The notes below the pieces were generated by a model. That model saw nothing but the letters and a program-made list of their open reading frames with translations. It made no database searches and was not told where the DNA came from. The translations under genes were made by a program, and so were the position numbers. Shown here one piece after another: positions 42,663 through 55,556 of a stretch of DNA of 64,000 bases. This DNA is from Escarpia spicata (lineage: Eukaryota; Annelida; Polychaeta; Sabellida; Siboglinidae): contig OZ023205.1 in NCBI GenBank assembly GCA_963995525.1, forward strand, positions 44,715,204-44,779,203, given 5' to 3'. Each line of letters starts with the position of its first letter. The first letter of the stretch is position 1.

Positions 42663-44781
42663 ATCGGCAGTAGCCGGTAACCATATAATTTTTTAACAAG
42701 TACCCCCCGGGTAGGTCTAGTACTGTGACAGTAATCGGTTACCCAGTAATCTACCTTTATATGTATCACTATTATCAGGATTAGTAACATTAACAAACAG
42801 ACAACTAAATTGTTAATATTGTTATTATGAATCAAAATAAATAGTTATTTAAATCATTGGCATTGCCATTAGGCATTACATACATTAGTATAGACTTGAT
42901 GTCTATATCTAAAAATGTTAATTATATACCTACAGGCTACACTAGTCCCTAGCTGGCTATGGCCTATGGCTATGCCTATGCATCACAAAAAAGGTAAAAA
43001 GTATGAACTTGAAACACACATATCATCGATCACATATTTGCATTCTATTGTCATTTAGTTAGGGTATTTTTTTAACAGTCTGTGTTGCATTTTACTTGTT
43101 TTTATTATTCATTCACGTGGTCATGGCAATGCAGTTGGTTACGTAGTACGTACAACGAAATGAGCGACAATTGAGGCAAATCTACTCTAGTGGGTCGAGG
43201 CCGCTTTACCATCTGGCTAAATGTAAAATAATTGATAAGAAAATAATGCTCGGTGTGTACCTCAAACAATAATTGACATACACAAACAATATGGAGTGAT
43301 GGAATGATCGATTTGGTATAGAAAACGAGGTAAAATCGTTGCATCGATGCAGGTTGGAATTGGCGGTTACGCAAACGGCTGTCTGTCTATAACTATTTCG
43401 TAATATTGTTAACAGTATTTTACTCTATGGATCAACTAGTTATAAAAACAACACACATCAATCTTTGGCAACGTCCTACCGTTTGTCTCGTGGCATGAAT
43501 GGCCGAAATGTCTTCATTATAATGACTCTGTCCGCAATCTACCGACTTCGCGCTAGGTCGTCTCGCCTTCTTCTGTTTGAAATTAAACGTTACGCGCCGA
43601 AATGACTCACGGGTAATAACATTATGGGATGCGGTATTCATAACAATAATGTTTCGGTATAAAATAATACAGTAGCATCGTTTTAGTTTACAACATACTG
43701 ACATATATATATTTCTATGTAACATCCACCACATGTACATAACAAAAAAATACATACAGTGGTTAAAAGTTTCCACAGAAACTAAAATAACATTTCTACA
43801 GAAAACTATAGATTATCTAAAAACTATACAATTCTATAGAATATTCTATAGTTTTCTGTAGAATCCTACAACAAAAACTATAGGTTCTCTAAAATATATA
43901 GGATTGTATAGAATATTCTATAGTTTTCTATAAAATCCTACAAAAAACTATAGGTTCTCTAAAAACTATAGGATTGTATAGAATATTCTATAGTTTTCTG
44001 TAGAATCCTACAACAAAAACTATAGGTTCTCTAAAATATATAGGATTGTATAGAATATTCTATAGTTTTCTAAAAAATCCTACAAAAAACTATAGGTTCT
44101 CTAAAAACTATAGGATTGTATCGAATATTCTATAGTTTTCGGTAGAATCCTACAAAAAACTATAGGTTCTCTAAAAACTATAGGATTCTATAGAATATTT
44201 TATTGTTTTCTGTAGAATCCTACAAAAAAACTATAGGTTCTCTAAAAACTTTAGGTTTCTATAGAATATTCTATAGTTTTCTATAAAATCCTACAAAAAA
44301 CTATAGGTTCTCTAAAAACTAAAGGATTCTATAGAATATTCTATAGTTTTCTCTAAAATCCTACAGAAAACTATAGGTTCTATAAAAACTATAGAATTCT
44401 ATAGAATATTCTATAGTTTTCTACAGATTCCTAAAAAAAAAACCTATAGGTTGTCTTAAACTGTAGGATTCTATAGAATATCCTATAGTTTGCTATATAT
44501 TCCTACAAAAAACCTGTAGGTTGCCTAAAAACTATAGGATTCTATAGAATATTCTATAGTTTTCTATAGAATCCTACAGAAAACTATAGGTTCTTTAAAA
44601 ACTATAGCATATTCTATAGAATTCTATAAAATATTCCATAGAATTCTGTAGGAAATTAAGATTTCCATAGCCAATTTATAGTTTTCTATAGAATACTATA
44701 GAAAAACTATAGAATACTATAGAATACTACAGAATACTCTAGGAAATTTATAGTTTTGTATAGAATTTTTTGCTAAGGGTT

Positions 44782-47090
44782 AAGACATTGAGAAAACAAA
44801 GGGACGGAGGAAAAGTGTTCGGCAGAGGAAAAGAAAACGGGTCAGTGGGGATAGATCAACAGGTAGTCAGACTGTAGAGAACGAGGAGAGACGCGACAGC
44901 GATACAGGTGGTGAAGAGGTAGATACCACAGAGGCAGTTGGTAAGACTGTAAGACAGAAAATTTATGGAAGAAGACAGAGTGTTCAGCAAAAAACAGAAA
45001 ACATGAGAGGCGTGAAGGTGACAGGGGAGAAAGTGACCGTAGTGAAGGAGGTAGCCGGGGAAAGGGGACGGGAGAGGAGAGAAGAAAATGTGATGGGAGG
45101 AAAGAAGAAGGGACGAAAGGAAGTGAGAGTAAATGTGCTAGAAGAGAAGATGACAGGAGGAAAGGGGACAAGAGAAAACCCGACAGGAAAGAAGGGAATG
45201 GAAGAGAATGTGACAGGAGAGAAGACGGCAAGAGGAAAAGGCAACAACCAGACATATGCAAACCGGAGGAGCTACACCGAGGCAGTGATTGAGGGGGCAA
45301 GTAGAAAAGAGAGAGTGTTTATGGGCGATTCAATTCTGAGAAAAAAAGACAAGACTATATGCGAGGGGAAGGACGTTGTTGTATGTCTACCGGGGGCTAG
45401 GATAGAGCATGTGACCGAAAGGGTAGAGAAGGTATAGGGGCATGGGAAGGAAGTGTCTATACTAGTACATGTAGGGTCAAACAATGCAGACAAGGAGGGA
45501 ACAACTGAGATAGTTCAGAAGTACAGACATCTAGTGAGGAAGTTAAAGAAGGCAAGAGTGGAACAGGTTATTCTTTCAGGAATTTTGCTAGTAATGGGAG
45601 GAAGGGGGGGGGGGGGCAAGATACAGAAACTGTAAGAGGGTGGCGATCAACGCACTAGTTGAGCAGATGTGTGAGGAAGAGGGCGTGGGATTCATTTATG
45701 GGGGTACTTTGTTGGGAGAGAAGATATGTACATGAGAGATGGCCTCCATCTAAGTTAAAAGGGGTAGCAGTATTCTCAGAGAATCTGCTGCGATCTGTTG
45801 ACAGTGGGACAGGTTGCATCTATTTAAACTAAATTCGCAGGGGGGACTCGCAGAGAAGCCTGAAACTGGAGGCATCGATAAAGACAGCAAAAATAATTAA
45901 GCAAAGAACAGTCTGGATAACTGTTCTGAAGCTGGGTATAAATGTGTTTGTTTAAATGCAAGGAGTATAGTAAACAAAAGAAATGAACTAAACATTATGG
46001 TAGAAGATATTGACCCTCACATAATAGGTATAACCGAATCATGGGCAACCACCGATATATCAGATGCCGAATTGGGACTGACAGGATATGTAATGTTTAG
46101 GAAAGATAGAATAGGAAGAAGGGGAGGTGGAGTTATTTTATATATTAAAGAATCTATCCAGGATGATGAAATAAAATTAGACAGAGAAGCAGATTGCGAA
46201 AAAGCTGTTTGATGTAACATAGTTACAGGAAACTCAACATTAACGGTTAGATTAGTTTATCGAAGTCCAAACATAAGCATAGAAGAGAATGAAAAATTAC
46301 AAAACGCTACAAGGGAAGTGAGCAAACTGGACTGTGTTATTATGGGGGATTTTAACCATGGGCATATAAAATGGAAATCTCTACAGAGTATGGGTAGTGA
46401 GGACCACAAGTTTTTAGTTTTTAGTTTCCTTTCTCAACATGTGCTAGAACCAACCAGGGGAGAGAATGTGTTAGACTTAGTTTTGTCGTCACAGAATGAA
46501 TTAGTTGACAATGTTAAATTATGTGAGCCTCTGGGAAGTAGTGATCACAACTTCAATTAAAATGTGGAGGCCATATCGCAGGAAGGACATAGATATGCTA
46601 GAAAGAGGACAGAGGAGAGCAACTAAAATGATATCAAAACTGAGGGATCTTAGTTATGGAAAACGCCTAAACGAATGTGGTTTAACAACACTAGAGACCA
46701 GGAGGTTGAGAGGAGATCAGATAGAAGTGTTTAAAATATTGAATGGTTATGAAAATATTGATAGAAATATGTTGTTTTTCAGTTAAGAAAGATAGAAAGA
46801 CTAGAGGACATTAAATTACATTAGTAAAGGAGCAGTGTAGATTAGACGTAAGAAAGTTTTCATTTTCACAAAGGACTGTGAATGAATGGAACAGATTATC
46901 TGATGATTGTGTGGGTGCTAGTAGTGTGAATATGTTTAAAAATAAAATCGAAACATACCTCAGAAGGGCTGGATATATGTAGATAAAAGGGTTGGACTCT
47001 CGAGAAGCCAAAGGTCTTCCTTGTCCACCTGCAATCTAGAGTTAATTCTCTGGATTGCAATCTTGTTAAATCTTGTTAAATTTCTTATTA
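44782..47090 (+). pseudogene. CR1 LINE with SGNH-esterase ORF1, RT core deleted
   Basis: ORF1 continues from 44782 through a Lys/Glu-rich region to an SGNH esterase domain: VFMGDSILRKKD (block I Ser), VHVGSNNAD (block III) and MRDGLHLS (block V His), ending near 45827. A TAG at about 45435 and a G-run shift at 45605-45617 break it. ORF2 starts near 45940 with LNARSIVNKRNEL, then the endonuclease (GITESWATTDISDAELGLTG, MGDFNHGHIKW, EPLGSSDHN). At about 46560 it jumps to the C-terminal part of the reverse transcriptase (DMLERGQRRATKMI, GDQIEVFKILNGYENI, FSQRTVNEWNRL), so the whole RT core is deleted. The 3' tail ends in TCTTGTTAAA repeats near 47085. Confidence 0.88.
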
Positions 47091-47225
47091 CATAATAAAG
47101 ATTAGTCTTGGTTTTTGTCATTTTAAGTTATTGTGCTACAGGTCATGGAGTGAATATACAGAGTGAGGTAAATATATCCGGGGACGAAGATAGACGGTTA
47201 CACTGGCGACAACGATAATCATCTC

Positions 47226-47298
47226 GGCCGCGTGGCCTAATGGATAAGGCGTCTGACTTCGAATCAGAAGATTGCGGGTTCGAGTCCTGTCGTGGTCA
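47226..47298 (+). tRNA. tRNA-Arg (anticodon UCG), second copy
   Basis: 73 nt, identical to 5983-6055 except T for C in the T stem (GAGTCCTG), which turns one G-C pair into G-U. Acceptor, D arm, TCG anticodon and B box are intact, no CCA is encoded, and a TTTT terminator follows 3 bases downstream. Flanking sequence differs from the first copy beyond a few bases. Confidence 0.9.
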
Positions 47299-47365
47299 AC
47301 TTTTGTTTCTTTACACTTATACATGAGTGGCTATTTGTTGTTAATGGCTACTAGAGAACTCCGAG

Positions 47366-47892
47366 ATGGACGAAATCCGCCGTTCTCTTGAATCAGACCA
47401 CAGCAACTAATGAGCGTATCACGGAGCTGCTTGAGATCATCAAGGCGAAAGACGGGCGGTAATCAAAGTTGGAGGCGCAAGTGAACGATCTGGATCAAAA
47501 AGAAGCGTGGATATTCACAGTTATGCCTCGACCACCACCACGAAGAAACTAAGTACGCTGAGCTAGACATCGACCGTCTCCGAGAATGCCACGATGAGAA
47601 GAGAACGAACTTAGTTAATGTAATAATTAATAACGTCCCATCATCGTTCAGTTTCATTCGGCTGACAAGAAAGCCGAGCTAATGATGAAATTACGCGCGT
47701 TGAGGGGAACGGACATTTATCTGAATGACCACCTCTCAACGAACAACACCGCACTCTCGTCAAGTTCGACAACTGAAGCGTGACCGGAAGATCCACAGTG
47801 CGTGGACACAAAACTACAGCTTCGTCATCAAGATTCGAGAGAACAGCCATCGATTGAAAGTGAAGACTCTCGCAGATCTTGCAAAAGTTTGA
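47366..47892 (+). pseudogene. degraded non-LTR retrotransposon ORF1-like sequence
   Basis: Plus-strand fragments in shifting frames: MDEIRRSL-like start, ELLEIIKAKDGR and SKLEAQVNDLDQ (coiled coil), later LRGTDIYLNDHLS, LKRDRKIHSAWTQNY and IKIRENSHRLKVKTLADLAKV ending at 47892. The order (coiled coil, RRM-like remnants, basic tail) suggests an ORF1 of the L1-p22-like type. It is heavily broken. Confidence 0.5.
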
Positions 47893-49260
47893 ACTCTGTA
47901 ATGTTCAGTATTGACCATGGCTGGTGTAGATCTCGCATGCTCCACGTGCCGTGTGTACTCTAGTTCACTGGAGATTTATGAACTTTAACAAAATCGCCAA
48001 TGAACGAAAGGTTTATTATATTTGATGCAATGCATTTTTGTATTACATATTTTGTTGTATGTTAAGATACATAGTTACAACATTATGTGATAATTTAATA
48101 ATGATTACTTCATATTATTCCTATATACAATGTTTTCTACAGTCTATATTCACGTTGTTTAAATTTTAGGGGAGAGCAATGTTTATACATTTTCTTTTCA
48201 CTATATTTAGTGTTAGTCATTTTACATTTTTATTTTTGGGACAGTTCATAATACATAGTATTTCCCCAAAGCTTAGTGTTTACACAACAATAATGTTGTG
48301 TTTTGTTCAATCTACTTACGGTATTCTCACTCTGCATTCATGTTGTGGCAGTACATATGCTGTAATTTATTTTCACCCACTTCGTACTGACGCAATAAGT
48401 ACGTTGTGTTATATATGCATGCGGAATATTCGTAATATTCTGTTTTATAAAATGTATTTGTATTACGCTCAGGGCATACATCTTGTGCAGCTCTTTCACA
48501 ACCACTAGTCCAGGTTTATGTCATGTGTCCTGTAAACATGGAGTACTATTGTTTATCCAATTTTCCAATATGATTGATAACAATTATTTCTTAGCGCAAT
48601 GTGGTGGTCTAGATAAAAACATTCTCTCTATCACATATTATAACCGGATGAAATTAATGAAGATTGGGATATTGAACCATTTCAACATTCTATATACTTT
48701 GACAATAATAATTTAATAAACCATTTAACGAACAAACAAAGCAAATTTATTGTGATAAGCCTAAACTGCAGAGTTTAAATAAAAAAATTAACGAAATTAA
48801 AATAAGGCTATAGACATTCATTCACCCCACGTGAATATTTTACACGGAAAGAAATTTCATAAATAATGTCAGGCTCCTCCATCTTCACCATATGTTACAA
48901 ATGCAACTAACTCGTCATTAGACCACCAACATCTGCACTCGGTTAATACCTTACAAAGAAGCAAAATCGCATACTTTCAATACGTTCAATGCATAAACAT
49001 GTTACTTATAGGAACATCCAAAAACTAACACGTTGAGTCACTAGGTGGTGCTTCTTAGTAGGTCAGTAGGTCAAACTATAATACGAATGATGGGTAAGAC
49101 TATAACAATTATTCAGATGGGGTCCAAAGTCAGTACGTTCAAACACAATGATCTAAACAAATATAACGTTCAACAGATATGAAACACGAAACAAGAGACA
49201 TACAAACATACAAGATGAAATACCACTCAAAGAAACAAAATCGCTGACATACAAGGCTAA
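47893..49260. other. unassigned AT-rich spacer
   Basis: Hydrophobic open frames (48179-48508, 48483-48716) reflect T-rich sequence; no family match. Confidence 0.45.
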
Positions 49261-49622
<362 letters not shown>

Positions 49623-49639
49623 CCACACACGAAAACATC

Positions 49640-50390
49640 ACGTGCGCGCGTTTGCTTGGTGATTAATCAAAAACAGCAGTTGACGGGGTGTCGACAATAA
49701 ACAACATGTGTTTCTAATCAGACATTGTTCAGTGGCTGTTGAGCACTCTGACAACTTTGACCATACCTAAGTACACTAGTCGATTAATATAAAAGCATCG
49801 TTTACAAGCCGAGTTGATTAGATATGTGGACACTGCATGGGTTTCATATTTCATAAACTGTTGATTTCAAAACACACTCATTAGGATTCAGTCACGCACA
49901 AAGATTCATGCATTCAACACAAAAGAAAACGGCGCCAAAAACTAAGGGGGGGGGGCCTCCTCGACCACGAGCTTTCACACCGAAACTTCCTGAAACGTGG
50001 CGGGGCCACCAAAGATGACGTCGTCACATACGATGTCAACAACAACTACCCACGCAACAACGCATCCTACTCAAACTTTTTTTTTTAATAACCCGCTATT
50101 TGTATCACATCCGGGCATTTTCTCAATATTCTTTGCTGATTGGTCACTTTTACCATAACGATAGTGGCGCGTGTAGTTCCACTTCCATTTTTTTACACAT
50201 AAACTTCTAGAAAAAGGGCGGGACCATAGCTGATGAAAGACATTGATAAATATTCGTTGCTGATTGGTCAATTTCATGCCATTAAAAATAATTGGAATAA
50301 ATAGACGTCAGTAGTATTTTTTGTGATATCGGGATCCCAAATGCGTCGAAAGATCAAACGATTCTGCCGTTTTGAATGACAGGTAATGCG
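49640..50390. other. unassigned spacer
   Basis: A direct repeat of TTGCTGATTGGTCA(C/A)TTT occurs near 50133 and 50257. No gene is seen. Confidence 0.4.
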
Positions 50391-50695
50391 CTACATTTTT
50401 CCATTTTAATTACCCATTAATTATCAATAATTACCCACTAAAAACCTTAAATACTCCTTAAGTACCCCTAATTACCGTTATTTATCCACAATTACCCCTT
50501 AATAACCCCTAGTTACACTTAATCGCCCATAATTTCCCCTTAATTAGCCATGAATTACCCACAAATACCCCTTAATTACTCCTAGTTACTTTCAATTACC
50601 GACAATTACCCCTTAATTAGCCCTAATTACTCCTTAGTTACCCCTAAATACCCTTACTTCAATTAAATTACCCATAACTATCACTTAATTACCCC
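50391..50695 (+). repeat. degenerate AATTACCCCTT-type minisatellite
   Basis: About 25-30 imperfect units of 10-12 bases (TAATTACCCC, TAGTTACCCC, TAATTAGCC and similar) over 300 bases. It is strand-asymmetric: C but almost no G on the plus strand. Confidence 0.8.
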
Positions 50696-51149
50696 AACAT
50701 ATAATGGCACACAAAGATAGTGACAAAGTATCGAGGCAACACTTATTCCAATGCACTTGGATCCATTAATCATCGTTATGCGAGAGGGTATCTAGAAGAA
50801 ATGTGATATAAGTGTGGGCTCATTATAAACCGTTGGTTGCAAAGTTCGTGTGTTCTCTCTTCTGACCTGCGCTTAGAGAATTAACAGAAAGAGTGAGAGT
50901 TATTTACCCCTTTACCTATGACGATACACGTCCAGCCATTGACAACGGCAACCAAGAAGTCTGGCTCTATCATTCAGACGATGAGAGCGGATATGAAAGT
51001 ACCTGAAAAAGATTATTGAAGAAGAGTAAAACAATTTAAAATGTGGTATTTTTGTTAGTTGTTTCACACAAGTGCATATATGGAATGACACACACGCACC
51101 CGTCTAGTAAGAGGCACCGATTACGCATGCACTCCCCCATATTGCCCAT

Positions 51150-51420
51150 ACCCATCCGCTACACGCCCGTGCCACCAGGAGACGCTACCTCCTTTCGGTC
51201 ATGTGACTACGGGGGCGGGGGCCCAAAAACTTCCGTTGGCGGCCGAAACAAATGTTGTATAACATTTTTCGCTTCCACGCTAACTTCAGTCACGGGGGCA
51301 CATTAAAAAGGGTCTAGAGGGCACGGTCACGAGGGCCCATACGAAAACGTCTGGGGGTACGCCAAATTCCAAAGGTCTGGGGAGCAAGTGCCACTAGGCC
51401 CACCAGACGCGCCTATGCAC
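51150..51420 (+). repeat. interspersed repeat R2, copy 2, with Polinton-end-like segment
   Basis: Shares blocks with 33270-33620. Its start (CCACCAGGAGACGCTA at about 51172, CGGTCATGTGACTACG at about 51198, GGGGGCGGGG at about 51213) matches in order and orientation the inner right terminus of the Polinton (CCACCAGGAGGCGCTA, CGGTCACGTGACTACG, GGGGGGCGG). It may be the relic end of another Polinton or a repeat that shares its termini. Confidence 0.5.
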
Positions 51421-52868
51421 ACACTCACTTAAATCATTTCAAGTCGCGTCGTATTCAAAGTTGTCAATGTTGTGAGTAAAAAGAGCCCGCGATCATCACT
51501 AATGCATATAAATGAGGTATTCATTGAATCGTCGATTGATCTTGAATCAGCCTACGTCTCTGAAATGGCTATAATGTCAAACGAAAGTAACTGTTCATAA
51601 GTAAAATTCTTTTAATTCTTATTTAAACTTTGATCATTAACATGTCACTCTCTAATTCGGCATTACGTACATATTGTTGATCATCATAATATGTTGAATT
51701 GGCTGCTATATTTGTTATAAAGTGATTGTCTCTATTTATTATTATTCATAAAGTAGCCCGGTCTGTCATCAACAATATTATCATCATGTTCGTATGGTTG
51801 AAAGGTAATGCTGAGGTAATATTAAATGTACTGTCATCGGTTGTGGAACTAAATTTTGTAAACTCAGTATCGTCAACATGGTTAAAAGATAAATCATGAC
51901 TACCCATTGTCAATGTTCGTTAACGTGTAGATCGTTACATGAATTAAGTCTAGGTACGACTTTCAACCCAATCCCTGATCCCTGAGTTTGTCGTACAATA
52001 GATATGCGAACTTGCTCTTCTCTGTCGCCTCTCGTGTCCTGGTTAATAATACCTTCCTCCCGTTGCGGTAATCGTCATGTACAAATTAACACTCCACGCG
52101 ACTTCTCGATCCTTTTGCGCAACCTGTAGAAGTGTGCCTTTGTAGCTCTCAAATTTCACAACGACGGTCCTCTACCGGGTCGAATGGCTGATGACGCCCG
52201 TTCGACGCGTCGACTCGGTTCTTACGTCTAGTGTCAGCTGTTCAGGCTGTTTCAGCAAGAAGTGAATAACGTTTTCCGCACGGCTGCGTCTGTGTCCGCT
52301 CGGGTCTCCGCTGTAATTTCTGCGCCGCCGTCTACACGCAGGTTGTGTCTTCTTGTTTCATTCTGCACGTAGTCTTTGCTAAAATATAAATGGAAAAACA
52401 TTTAAAGTTGTGTGTACAAATCAAGCACAGTAGTTGGAATTTCGGTAACAGTTTATAATATATATATATATATAATATATATATAGGGATGAGAAATTTC
52501 CGGTTTTTGCCGGAATTCCAGTTTTTATACTGCTCCAAAGATCACTTTTGTGAATCGTGTAAATCCGGGGAGAACAAAAATGAATGTTGGGGGGGGGGGG
52601 GTAGGGCATATAAAATCCTGGACAATTCACTGACGATCTATCTGCGGATTGAGTTAACCATCTATCCACCGGGTGTCGCCACGTGTTAATGATGCTGCCT
52701 GGCGATATGAGACAGAACCGACCCAACCGAACCCGTGAATCTGCAAAGTAAAACCCTTAGTTCTGTCGGCTGTGCGCTTCAGCGCTTTCGAAGTGCGCGC
52801 ACAAAAGCAGTGGACCAATAGGAAACGACGATGTATTTTGTGGAGATGTCGATCATTTTTTTAACACA
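51421..52868. other. unassigned spacer
   Basis: AT-rich, with a TA tract at 52458-52486 and a G11 run near 52590. No gene is recognised. Confidence 0.4.
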
Positions 52869-54187
52869 ATGGCTAATCGACGATTTGTTGTACGGCAAAA
52901 CAAATGTTGCGTGAAGGACATTGACAAAAGTGTCAAGAATAAGTGGAATTGGGCGTGGCTGGAGAGATCGGCTGGAGACACTAAGTTGGATATATTCATC
53001 AGTAAATTATCAGCACCAGGGAAAGCCTACTGTTTGTGGTGCGAGGCCGATGTCAACTATGCGGATTGGATCCTACAGGCTACAATCAGAGGGGAACCGA
53101 AGGCATTGAAGTACACACGCTGGCACTGCCCATGCTGGTCACCAATGTTCTATTAGAACCTGAACAGAGGACGTATCACATGGAAGTTCGCCGATTCCAT
53201 GTAGACAACACACTTCCACAAGCACCCACAAGTTCCAGATTGGACTCGTGATGGGCTACCACATTCTCTACTGGCAAGTTCCCAGCCTTGTCAAAGCTGG
53301 TGGCTGCAATGATGAGTTGCTTTCATGGTCCTCAAGTGGAAGGGTGTTTTAGTCACATGTCTAGCATCATGAATACTGCCATTGCCAGAAAGAAGTACAT
53401 TCAACACTATCCAGACAGTGATAGTTAGTACATTCAACACTATACAGACAGTGACAGTTAGTACATTCAACACTATACAAACAGTGACAGTTAGTACATT
53501 CAACACTATACAAACAGTGAGAGTTAGTACATTCAACACTATACAGACAGTGACAGTTAGTACATTCAACACTATACAGACAGTGACAGTTAGTACATTC
53601 AACACTATACAGACAGTGACAGTTAGTACATTCAACAATATACAGACAGTGACAGTTAGTACATTCAACACTATACAGACAGTGACAGTTAGTACATTCA
53701 ACACTATCCAGACAGTGACAGTTAGTACATTCAACACTATACAGACAGTGACAGTTAGTACATTCAACACTATACAGACAGTGACAGGTAGTACATTCAA
53801 CACTATACAGACAGTGACAGTTAGTACATTCAACAGTATACAGACAGTGACAGTTAGTACATTCAACACTATACAGACAGTGAAGTACTCACCCGTGGCA
53901 AGCAACAAGACTCCACAAACAGAACTGGTCGCCTCGTTCACAATACGAGGGGTGCACACAAAATGTACTCTATCCTTCTTGCCGAGGAAGGAAAGATGAA
54001 GGAGGAGAAGAAAACTGAGCTGAACACGTCAAAGACGAAGGCAGCCACCAAGTACAAAGCTAAGGAAGCAGTTGAGCTGGCAAGGAAGACAGCTAGAATC
54101 GCCCAACAACGGGCTGTTTTGACAAAGCTGGCCAAGGAGAAAGCTGCCCGTCAGCCAACTCGGGTTCAGCCCAGAAAATTTCATTAA
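52869..54187 (+). pseudogene. hAT-like transposase-derived pseudogene
   Basis: The first frame begins MANRRFVVRQNKCCVKDIDK and has KNKWNWAWLERSAGDTKLDI and PGKAYCLWCEADVNYAD, the N-terminal region with a Cys-x2-Cys seen in hAT/SCAND3-type proteins; it decays after 53066. A second stretch (53271-53398) reads FPALSKLVAAMMSCFHG and EGCFSHMSSIMNTAIAR, the C-terminal dimerisation region. After the 33-bp array it continues TVKYSPVASNKTP, then in another frame a Lys-rich tail to 54187. Most of the catalytic core is absent. Confidence 0.55.
53394..53885 (+). repeat. 33-bp coding minisatellite
   Basis: About 15 units of GTACATTCAACACTATACAG ACAGTGACAGTTA. At 33 bases the unit preserves frame and encodes an 11-residue repeat (STFNTIQTVTV) matching the single-copy hAT segment STFNTIQTVKYS at its end. 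One unit has AACAATATAC and two have TATACAAACAG. Confidence 0.95.
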
Positions 54188-54424
54188 CAAGTGAGTTAGT
54201 ACTATGACAATGTGTGCGTGAGTCCGTGTGCTTGTTTTGCTATTGGCAATGTTAAGATTTTCTATTTAATATTGCTCAAAATACACCATATGTCGTGTAC
54301 AATAAAAAATATCTCTGAGGAGTCCCCCCTCCCCCGATTAGATGAGACAGTCCTCTCGGGCTGAAATGTGGGCCACAGCAAAATTTCCGGTTTTTTCTCT
54401 GAATGTCACTCTCATCCTTGATTA

Positions 54425-54460
<36 letters not shown>

Positions 54461-55556
54461 TCTATATAACGCATTACCTTTACATTCAGTGCCAAAAATC
54501 ACCACATTGCCTGTACATTTATATTACCTGTACATATACCTTCCACACACATTTCTGTAGTGCAAATACTGACGTTTTTGTTTCTTACATACATCAAGCG
54601 GGTGCTATTTGGGGGAATTCTGCAGTTTGTTGTGTGCTGTAGCGTGCAATTTTATATTTACACGAACGGGAAATTTGTGAGCGTATACTTTTTGTGTCGA
54701 ACATTGCCTGTACATATACGTTTATCATATATGGTGTTATGCTAGCTTTAATCGAGTGTATATTTGAGATTAGATTGCGTGGTTTACAAACTACTACCAT
54801 CATTGAAACGTTGCGCGAATAAAACTGATAAATTTACGTATTTTGCGTTTTGGTTCAAATTGACCGCGTCCTGTTTTCTATCCGTGTATATTATGTTCAA
54901 ATCAAATCATGCGCATGCGTCTGTTCGCGTGGATTTAGGTCACGCTTCACGAAGGTTTTCGCATTACTCAATTAGACGTTACAGCAATGTCGTACGGACA
55001 GAGATTGGTACGTTTCTGATATTATCAACAGTAGCTGTGCTGATTATGTATTGTAATTATGGGAGTACGCATATCCTATTTGATAAAATCTATCCTAGAG
55101 AAATATAACTGAAAACATTAAACGGCCGAGGATACTCGACTGGGTAGTAGCGCTGCATGGTCGCCATTTTTATTTTGTACCTACAACGATGGGAACCCCA
55201 ACGAGATATCCCCAATTATGTGGTGATGAAAGGAATGCATTAGTCATCGGCATAAAATGTTAAGTTAACATGTCATTTAGCTGTGTAATAATGTAAGTCA
55301 GTCTAATACGATCTTTGCCGATAGGACGAGGTTTTGTTACTAACAATAGCTTAACCTTTGGCCAGATTTGTACTCGTAGTCTGACGTAGTCGTACCCTCG
55401 TAGACCTAGTCTATCTACTGTCTGGTGGGGACACAAATCGTGCGTCTTAGTGTTCTATGCCGTTTTTATCCCTGAACAAATTCTTCCATAATATATCTAT
55501 ATCCTAAGTCTCTAATGCCTAATCCGTCAAATGTATGTAAACAAACTGTTAGAAAG
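54188..55556. other. unassigned spacer
   Basis: A TA microsatellite at 54427-54458 and the phrase TTGCCTGTACAT(T/A)TA three times (about 54507-54720). The frame 54764-55108 has no family resemblance. Confidence 0.4.

Larger units (their letters stand above)
40021..44781. mobile_element. 4.76-kb DNA transposon with palindromic subterminal arrays, inserted in the CR1 ORF1
   Basis: Ends are AACCCTTAGC (40021-40030) and its complement GCTAAGGGTT (44772-44781), followed inward by AAAAAATT-type sequence. Both ends carry long arrays of a palindrome TTTTCTATAGAAAAC: 40045-40700 (units with ACTACAGGATTTTTGCGCAG) and 43785-44770 (units with CTATAGGTTCTCTAAAAACT). The inner 3 kb has no transposase and includes a mariner-type MITE, a SINE head and a 55-base direct duplication (about 41132 and 41449), so it is non-autonomous. 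I see no clear target duplication. A fragment of the same family lies at 57325-57410. Confidence 0.75.

Noticed and set aside
48179..48508. Hydrophobic 109-codon frame resembling a membrane protein
   Set aside because: T-rich sequence gives Phe/Leu/Ile-rich frames; no homology, no gene context.
53291..53959. 222-codon minus-strand frame with a repeated VCIVLNVLTVT motif
   Set aside because: It is antisense to the 33-bp minisatellite, which is in frame with hAT coding sequence on the plus strand.
54764..55108. 114-codon plus-strand frame
   Set aside because: No recognisable domain or splice context; probably random.
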